Source: a virus. From it: a DNA stretch of 28,203 nt. Shown here piece after piece: positions 22,253 through 28,203 of this stretch. The notes beneath the pieces are model-generated. The model was not told the DNA's origin. It was given only the letters and a program-made list of their open reading frames with translations, and did no database searches. Where the stretch lies: the IMG/VR virus record IMGVR_UViG_3300025030_000361, positions 1-28,203 of that record; one strand, 5' to 3'. Every line of letters begins with the position of its first letter. Position 1 is the first letter of the stretch. A program made the translations under genes and the position numbers.

Positions 22253-24496
22253 ATGGCAAAAAACGAGTCAGATGATATAAAATCAGTTCATGATTTTGCA
22301 AAAGATATAGAAGCAACTATGGCCAAGATGAAGGTCCATGGCAAAACTGTTGAAAACACATTTAAAGATTTGTTAGGTTCAAATGACCAATTGGTGAAAT
22401 CCTTGTCTAAAACAATGGACGCATCTGAAGGAATTGCTATAATACAAGAACGCATAAAAAAAATCATGTCCAGTGAAATACAAATGGCCGGACGAACTAA
22501 TACTCAAAAGGAAGAAGCAAAAAAATTGTTGCTTAGTAAACTCGATACCGCACAAAATTTATTTTTAATGTATCAAGACATAGACAATGCAGTTGAAAAA
22601 GGTAATGAACGTCTTAATAAGCAAAAGGATGTTGCAAAGGAATTAGGTACAAACATTGCGTCTTCAATCCTAGGACCTATTACACGGTTTGCACAAGAGA
22701 TTCCACTTGTTGGTGGCGCACTTGGTAAAATGGCAAGTGAAATAGAAGAACAAATCGGTAATAAAATTGGTAACTCACTTATATCAAATTTTACTGCAGC
22801 AGGGAAAGCCGGAGTGACTGCGGGTGTAGGAACTTCGTTGGCCTTTGGACCTATAGCTGCAATTATTCTCACCATTGCAGCCGCAGCTTACGTTTTGAAA
22901 CGTGCATTTGATTATCAAGCAGAAGCAGTTGACCTTACTCGAAATTTAGGAATTTCATACGAAGCAGCTTCAAAGTTGCAACATCGAGTTCATGACATTT
23001 CACTTGAAAATTTTAATGTTACTTCTAAAGAAGCACTTACATCCGCAGAAGCATTACATAACGAGTTCCAGACCTTGTATAGTGTTTCTAATGACATGAT
23101 AGCCCAACACGCAGAATTGATGAAATTTTATGGCCTAGAAGCGAAAGAAGCATCAACACTTACTTCACTTGCAAAACAGCAGGGTATAGAAGTTCGTGAT
23201 GTTGAAGGTACAATATTACAAACCGTTACAGCATTTAATTCTGTTACCAAATCCGGAGTAGCCTTTAAAGATGTAATGAAAGATATCGCCACTGCATCTG
23301 CTTCGACAAGGATGAGTTTCAAAGGCAATGTAGAGCAGTTAGTTTTGGCGGCAGCGAAGGCGCGTGCTTTCGGCTCTACTCTTGATGATATGAATACGGC
23401 AACCAGGGGCATGTTGAATTTAGAAGAATCATTGACCGCTCAATACGAAGCCCAAGCAATGGGAATTACCGGAATGAATTTAGATAAAATTCGTTCGTTA
23501 AGATTTGCAAACGAAACAGAAAAAGCAAACGATGAGATGATACACCAATTATCATCAATGGGTGATATTAGTAAAATGAATGTATTTAAGCAAGAAGCGT
23601 TGGCTAAAGCATACGGAGTGTCAATTGATCAACTCGCAAAAATAAATGAACAAAGTAAATTACGAAATGCGCTAGGAACCGATTTATTAACCGCAACCGA
23701 AGCGCAGATTACAGCAGCCGCAAGTGCACTTAATAAAAGCAAAGAAGAACTAATTGCAGAACAACACCGACTTCAAGCATCAGAAAAAATGTCATTGTTA
23801 ATGTCTAAATTTGGTGAATTTTGGGACGGATTGGTAACAGGGCCACTTGCAGGTTTTATTGACGGACTAACCGATATATTAGGAAATGCAACAGCAATGA
23901 AAGCGATTTTTTCTGGTATCGGATTGACATTTACTTTTATGTTTAGACCGATTAAATCTATTTTTGAAATGATAGGGGAAGCATCTATCGGGTTTAAAAA
24001 GATATTTAGTAAGGACGGTGATATTGTCGGCGGCCTTCTAGACATTGGTAAAGTTATTTTAAAAACTATATTTTTACCATTTACATTGATATTTGATTTA
24101 ATACAAGATATAGGAGCACGGATAGTAAAAACATTTAGCTTTGAACCACCTGAATGGCTTCGGTACATTCTCGACTTGGACACTTCCACTTCTGCTACGG
24201 TGATTCCTGCCACACCGGAAAAACGCAACGACTTAATAATCACACCTACCGGACAGCAATTCGAAACCGCTCCAGATGATTTTATTATAGCAACAAAAGC
24301 AATACCACAATCAGTAGGACAAGGAGCACAAAATAATAGTAATATTGAGTCACTACTTCGAGAATTACTCAACGCAGTTAATCAACCGGTCATGCTCCAA
24401 TTCTCCGACCAATCCACACAAAAAGTAAGTAACACCGCAAGATTTTCCGCAGGTAAAAGCGGACAGGGGGCAGTTGGTATGGGCTCACTTGTATAA
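22253..24496 (+). CDS. Tail tape-measure protein (T4 gp29-like role)
   Basis: The long (747 aa), mostly helical protein carries a coiled-coil N-terminus (~1-130), a strong hydrophobic stretch at about 188-214 (GVGTSLAFGPIAAIILTIAAAAYVL), many Ala/Lys/Glu helices between 220 and 520, and more hydrophobic segments around 530-625 (AIFSGIGLTFTFMF, TIFLPFTLIFDLI). This design and its position after the baseplate hub genes fit a tape measure, which sets tail-tube length and is extruded into the host envelope. The C-terminal ~90 residues are polar and Gln/Asn/Ser-rich. No lytic transglycosylase or peptidase motif is seen. Similarity to T4 gp29 cannot be read directly by eye, so the call rests on architecture and context. 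Confidence 0.78.
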   Translation: MAKNESDDIKSVHDFAKDIEATMAKMKVHGKTVENTFKDLLGSNDQLVKSLSKTMDASEGIAIIQERIKKIMSSEIQMAGRTNTQKEEAKKLLLSKLDTAQNLFLMYQDIDNAVEKGNERLNKQKDVAKELGTNIASSILGPITRFAQEIPLVGGALGKMASEIEEQIGNKIGNSLISNFTAAGKAGVTAGVGTSLAFGPIAAIILTIAAAAYVLKRAFDYQAEAVDLTRNLGISYEAASKLQHRVHDISLENFNVTSKEALTSAEALHNEFQTLYSVSNDMIAQHAELMKFYGLEAKEASTLTSLAKQQGIEVRDVEGTILQTVTAFNSVTKSGVAFKDVMKDIATASASTRMSFKGNVEQLVLAAAKARAFGSTLDDMNTATRGMLNLEESLTAQYEAQAMGITGMNLDKIRSLRFANETEKANDEMIHQLSSMGDISKMNVFKQEALAKAYGVSIDQLAKINEQSKLRNALGTDLLTATEAQITAAASALNKSKEELIAEQHRLQASEKMSLLMSKFGEFWDGLVTGPLAGFIDGLTDILGNATAMKAIFSGIGLTFTFMFRPIKSIFEMIGEASIGFKKIFSKDGDIVGGLLDIGKVILKTIFLPFTLIFDLIQDIGARIVKTFSFEPPEWLRYILDLDTSTSATVIPATPEKRNDLIITPTGQQFETAPDDFIIATKAIPQSVGQGAQNNSNIESLLRELLNAVNQPVMLQFSDQSTQKVSNTARFSAGKSGQGAVGMGSLV

Positions 24497-24525
24497 TTAG
24501 TCTGGAATTTTTTAGGAATTTGATA

Positions 24526-24539
24526 CTTATTACTATAAT
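24526..24539 (+). promoter_or_regulatory. Promoter-like motif CTTATTACTATAAT overlapping a start codon
   Basis: The motif matches the element at 905-918 (TTATTTACTATAAT) except for one missing T. Its last two bases are the A and T of the ATG at 24538, so if it is a -10 box, the start codon would be downstream of too little DNA for transcription to begin before it. This argues for a role in translation or as a processing site. Confidence 0.3.
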
Positions 24540-27500
24540 GGCACTATCAGATCTTAAATCAGATTTATCCAAATTTAGAAAGACCACTACCACTTCTATC
24601 ACTGTTCCTACCAAAAAAGAAGTGAACAAGTCGTTTTCCACTACTCCACTTGAAAAAATGGTGGTGCCATCTGTACGTACTTTACCACCATCTAAAAATA
24701 AAGTTTCACAAAATTTACAAAATATATCAATGCCATCAGGCCATCATTTAAAAGGTCATGATGTTAAAAAATCAATATCTGTCATTACCGAACATTTTTC
24801 CGGTTCGAAGTTACAAATAACATCCTCGGCAGGAACTCACAATAAAAGTTCATTGATTACAATTTCTAAAGATAGTAAATCATCAGGAAGATTTAATGGT
24901 GATACAAGTATTTTAAATCTTGATAAAATTACATTGATCAGTCCAACGGGCCGACATAATACAGGAATTGAAATTACATCACAAAACACTCCAAATGGTA
25001 GACATATTAAAGGTACAGATGCAAAAAATACTTCTGAGATAAGTGGAAGACATATTAAAGGTACAGATGCAAAAAATACTTCTGAGATAAGCGGGCGGCA
25101 TATTGTAGATGAAAGTAAAATTAATTTAGATAAAATTATCCTAACCAATCCATCAGGCAGACATACACTTGGTACTGACGCAATTAATTCAAGTCAATTA
25201 AGTGGCAGACATGAAAGTGATAATAGTTCTCTAAACAACGATAATATTGTTCTTACCAATCCAGGTGGAAGGCATGAACTTGGTACTAATGTTTTAAATT
25301 CAAGTCAATTAAGTGGCAGACATGAAAATGATAATAGCTCGTTAAATGTCGATACAATTAATTTAACTACATTAGGTGGCAGACACGAACTATCAGGTAA
25401 TGGATTATCACAATATCAATCTCCTGGACAAGTCGACTTTTTTAGTAATATAAACGCAACAGGATTTACCAGTAACCTTGCCCTTGGCGATAAAACTAAA
25501 TTCGATGTTAATTCTTCAAAGTTAAATGAGTATGGAAATTTAAAAATTGTTAATTTTATCAATGATGTTGATGCATGGGGATTTAGAAAAAAGATGCCAT
25601 TATTCGAAACATCATTTAATATTCAATCAATAACATTACAGCAACAAAAATATCCTCTTAATCCTCAGTTTATAATAAAACAAGAAAATACAAATGTTCG
25701 GGGAGTAGATAAGACAAAATTCACATATCCGGAATCAATTAAAGGTGGTAGGTTGTGGCGTGTTGGTAATGCAAAAATTACTTCACAATTAGGAGACGGA
25801 ACATATATTCCAACGCCCGCTGCATTTGCAATGGTTGGGCATCATGTTAAAATGCAATTAACAGGTACAGGATATCACGAAGGTAGAATGTATAAGGATG
25901 TTACTCGCAATAAAGTTTCACCAATAGAGTGGCAGTATCAACAAGAAAATTCACCATCACTATTGCAAGTATCATATAATAAATACAATTTACAAAGTGA
26001 CTCGGTAAATTACACTTACATCAAACACCCATTAATACTCCGGGGAATACAACGATCAGGAGCTGATGCAGAGCCACAACGATGGGGGCTTGAGCGAAAA
26101 TTTGGTTTTGATGATGGATTGATTCGTGGAGGAATGCTCACAGCAGTTGAAAGGATGGCAATAGATACAGCACGTATTGCAAAGTGGATGGCATCGCCAA
26201 AAGGTTTATTGTGGATAGTGAAACAGGCCGGATTAGGGTTAATGAATCCATTAGTTGAAAAAACCTCATTAATAGCAGGACTACCGTCTACAATTTTAGG
26301 TATTCAACAAACAAGAATCCATACAGGTGTTACAAGTTTATTATCTGTTGCCGGTAATGCACTTGGAATACATATTTCAACTCATGGTATTCCATTTGCA
26401 AATGCACCGGCAAATTATGAAACAGTAACAAAAGCAAATAATTCAATTGAAATTGATTCTGGAAGACTAAAATTAATTACCGAAGATTTATTTGGTGGTA
26501 AAAATGATCTACCAGGAGTGGTAAATACGATTGCAACAATTGCACAAAAATTAGGAATTGGCGGAAATAACATTCCAATTGCGCGGATATCTGGTATTGG
26601 TGGACCAAAATCAATGATGGGCATTGGAGCAACTATCCACCGACGATACACAAATACCGAAGATGGAAGACGGTATTTAAAACCAATTGATAAAAATACT
26701 CCTCCACTAATGGTTTTGTATGGAATAAAAAGTCAGTACGCATCACAATTATCAATAAATGCTCCGCGATCATACAATATAGAAAAGGAGGAAGCAGAAA
26801 CCCAAAGAAAGTTAAATGGCTCTGACAGTAATTTATTATTGACAAGTTTTTATAGCAATATAGATATTGAAACAGGTAAAAACTTTGGAATACGGTCATA
26901 TCAATCAGGTGATGCATCAACTCCAATTACCAAACCAGAAATTTCCCGACACAAATCTATTGACAAGTATCCATTTCGTTATGAAGGTGATAATGATAAC
27001 ATACATGGACCGGGGCAATTTGGTACATCAAAAGCAAGACCAAAAGTAAGTCCAATTAAACAATACGCAACATTGGCATACTCACAATTAAGTCGAAAAA
27101 ATATAACCATCGATCAAAATTTTATACAAGATACAAACGTAAAAAGGAAAGACGGCGACTCAGTACCTAACAAACCTAAAGTGTACGACTATACATTATT
27201 TAATTTAAACTCAACATTCGGTTATGGTGAGCAAGGTAAAGTTGGAGACGCTAATACTAATCGTTCCGACTATACTAAAAAAGCGGCTGAGTTTAGAGGC
27301 GATAAGGTAAATTTAATTAATGCTAAAATTGGTAAGGACGGTAAAACTGATAATAAAAATATTTACAAAGACACTGATAATAAAATCTTTAAAGATTTTA
27401 TTGAATTCTATTTTACCGGTCCAAAAAATATAGCAGCTGCCGGGGTATCCGAGGAAATATTGGTATTCCGCGCATCAATTACCGATTTCCAAGACCAATA

Positions 27501-28101
27501 TCAACCACAATGGCAATCATATCAAATGTTAGGACGTGCAGATAAAGTTCATATGTACGAATCATGGGGACGCTCAATTTCTTTTAACTTTAAAGCAATG
27601 GCAACATCACGTGAAGAACTTAAACCGATTTGGAGAAAATTAAATTACCTGGCATCGTGGACTGCGCCAAAATATGGCGGAGATAGATTTACCAATCCAA
27701 TGATACGAATAACACTTGGAAATTTATTTCAACAAACACCATGCTTTATCAATGGACTGACTTATACGGTTGATGAGAATACGCCATGGGAAATTAATCT
27801 AGAAAATGATCCAAAACTGATGCAGGTACCTCACGGGGTAAATGCAAGCATTCAATTAACCATGATTATGGATTATCGTCCACAATGGGATGGGCGCATG
27901 TATAGCCTATCAACATATGGAAAGCATGAAAATGTCGATGAGAATTGGCTAAAAGATTCGTCAGCTGCATTGAAATATAGTGAAGGAGATGGCGGAAAAA
28001 ATAAAAAAATAAAAGAAGATAATAGCATGCCTCCGGAAAAAGTTGAAGAATTAGAAGACGCGGATGTTGCCGAAGCACAATCATCAATTTCACCTAGATA
28101 A
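24538..28101 (+). CDS. Large tail/baseplate protein with GRH repeats (1187 aa)
   Basis: The start is ATG at 24538 (MALSDLKSDLSKF); an in-frame TTG at 24520 is rejected. Residues ~67-285 carry about ten copies of a (S/G/N)GRH-headed repeat, alternating 16- and 21-residue spacings with GTDAxNSSQL and NLDKIILTNP-type bodies. A middle region (~500-640) has the motif order HPLILRGIQR, PQRWG, FDDGLIRGG, SPKGLLWIVKQ, which I recall from large tail proteins of environmental phages. The C-terminal ~200 residues (LVFRASITDF, RSISFNFKAMA, YLASWTAPKY, INGLTYTVDENTPWEI, LPH-like VPHGVNASIQL) look like the tube-type beta-barrel used by tube-initiator or tube-cap proteins such as T4 gp48/gp54. The end is acidic and soluble. 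It follows the tape measure, where tube-cap or baseplate genes are expected. Confidence 0.65.
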   Translation: MALSDLKSDLSKFRKTTTTSITVPTKKEVNKSFSTTPLEKMVVPSVRTLPPSKNKVSQNLQNISMPSGHHLKGHDVKKSISVITEHFSGSKLQITSSAGTHNKSSLITISKDSKSSGRFNGDTSILNLDKITLISPTGRHNTGIEITSQNTPNGRHIKGTDAKNTSEISGRHIKGTDAKNTSEISGRHIVDESKINLDKIILTNPSGRHTLGTDAINSSQLSGRHESDNSSLNNDNIVLTNPGGRHELGTNVLNSSQLSGRHENDNSSLNVDTINLTTLGGRHELSGNGLSQYQSPGQVDFFSNINATGFTSNLALGDKTKFDVNSSKLNEYGNLKIVNFINDVDAWGFRKKMPLFETSFNIQSITLQQQKYPLNPQFIIKQENTNVRGVDKTKFTYPESIKGGRLWRVGNAKITSQLGDGTYIPTPAAFAMVGHHVKMQLTGTGYHEGRMYKDVTRNKVSPIEWQYQQENSPSLLQVSYNKYNLQSDSVNYTYIKHPLILRGIQRSGADAEPQRWGLERKFGFDDGLIRGGMLTAVERMAIDTARIAKWMASPKGLLWIVKQAGLGLMNPLVEKTSLIAGLPSTILGIQQTRIHTGVTSLLSVAGNALGIHISTHGIPFANAPANYETVTKANNSIEIDSGRLKLITEDLFGGKNDLPGVVNTIATIAQKLGIGGNNIPIARISGIGGPKSMMGIGATIHRRYTNTEDGRRYLKPIDKNTPPLMVLYGIKSQYASQLSINAPRSYNIEKEEAETQRKLNGSDSNLLLTSFYSNIDIETGKNFGIRSYQSGDASTPITKPEISRHKSIDKYPFRYEGDNDNIHGPGQFGTSKARPKVSPIKQYATLAYSQLSRKNITIDQNFIQDTNVKRKDGDSVPNKPKVYDYTLFNLNSTFGYGEQGKVGDANTNRSDYTKKAAEFRGDKVNLINAKIGKDGKTDNKNIYKDTDNKIFKDFIEFYFTGPKNIAAAGVSEEILVFRASITDFQDQYQPQWQSYQMLGRADKVHMYESWGRSISFNFKAMATSREELKPIWRKLNYLASWTAPKYGGDRFTNPMIRITLGNLFQQTPCFINGLTYTVDENTPWEINLENDPKLMQVPHGVNASIQLTMIMDYRPQWDGRMYSLSTYGKHENVDENWLKDSSAALKYSEGDGGKNKKIKEDNSMPPEKVEELEDADVAEAQSSISPR
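24735..25395 (+). repeat. Tandem GRH-coding repeats
   Basis: The segment encodes about ten successive units headed by GRH or a variant (GHH, GRF). Two 48-base units, 24997-25044 and 25045-25092, differ at only a couple of bases, showing a recent duplication. Further along, a 37-codon super-repeat (16+21 residues) recurs: ATTCAAGTCAATTAAGTGGC occurs near 25187 and again near 25298. Older units are diverged at both ends, as in a repeat array that grows and shrinks by slippage or recombination. Confidence 0.85.
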
Positions 28102-28105
28102 AATT

Positions 28106-28203
28106 ATGTCATACAACAGATACTCAACAGATAAAATTGTCAAAGACCAAAACGGCAAACGATTCCAGACAACAAATTTACCACCAAAGATAAATCGTTC
28201 GTC
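28106..28203 (+). CDS. Start of another tail gene (3' end outside window)
   Basis: The frame opens with MSYNRYSTDKIVKDQNGKR and runs open to the window edge (32 codons plus two bases). It starts 4 bases after the previous stop, in the same run of tail genes. The KIVKDQNGKRFQTTNLPPKI opening is polar; I recall similar openings on small baseplate proteins of T4-like phages, but too little is present for a call. Confidence 0.55.
   Translation, partial: MSYNRYSTDKIVKDQNGKRFQTTNLPPKINRS

Noticed and set aside
23773-24372. 199-codon minus-strand open frame
   Set aside because: It lies wholly inside the tape-measure gene, and no other minus-strand gene exists in the window.
24520-24537. TTG start for the 1187-aa tail protein
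   Set aside because: The ATG at 24538 follows within six codons, and the TTG lacks a ribosome site and overlaps the promoter-like motif.
24997-25092. Possible CRISPR-like direct repeats
   Set aside because: The 48-base units are contiguous, in frame and coding, with no spacers between them; they are protein repeats.

Overview
The window is a dense, AT-rich block of a tailed-phage genome. Every gene that I can support lies on the + strand, genes are packed with gaps of 0-60 bases or short overlaps, and most recognisable products belong to the T4-like contractile-tail (myovirus) repertoire: gp39/gp60- and gp52-type topoisomerase II, gp32-type single-strand binding protein, UvsX recombinase, RNase H-type 5' nuclease, gp41 helicase, gp26/gp51-type baseplate hub proteins and a long tape-measure protein. 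No host gene, tRNA, rRNA or CRISPR array was seen. The host cannot be read from the sequence. Several starts lack a clear Shine-Dalgarno sequence, and the family A polymerase recalls Rhodothermus phage RM378, so a Bacteroidota-like host is possible but unproven.

Layout. (1) 1-4099: tail fibre/tailspike module, made of the 3' end of a beta-helix protein, a 62-aa protein, a 610-aa virion protein and a 376-aa fibre. (2) 4160-8686: a compact family A DNA polymerase whose exonuclease-like N-terminus looks dead, followed by both topoisomerase II subunits. (3) 8718-11348: a 745-aa lysine-rich protein and a 127-aa protein, both unidentified. (4) About 11445-12714: an intact TnpB (IS200/IS605 type) without TnpA, flanked by hairpins and a repeated TTGATAGT. 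(5) 12858-17285: SSB, UvsX, 5' nuclease and gp41 helicase. (6) 17399-19267: an adenosylcobalamin-type (class II) ribonucleotide reductase in place of the T4 class I enzyme. (7) 19286-20056: four tiny genes, the last broken by the 3' end of a second TnpB element that keeps two strong RNA-type hairpins. (8) 20074-28203: tail assembly, with two paralogous baseplate hub proteins, a 94-aa protein, the tape measure, a 1187-aa tail/baseplate protein with GRH repeats, and the start of another gene.

How the genes fit together: the class II reductase makes deoxynucleotides; polymerase, helicase, SSB and 5' nuclease copy DNA and remove primers; UvsX with SSB starts recombination-dependent replication; topoisomerase relieves supercoils. 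The flanking modules build the tail, from hub and tube length to host-binding fibres. The most unusual points are the TnpB pair (one intact, one reduced to its guide-RNA-like 3' end), the polymerase with several substituted active-site positions, the cobalamin-dependent reductase, the GRH repeat protein, and a recurrent TTTAYTATAAT-like motif just before start codons.
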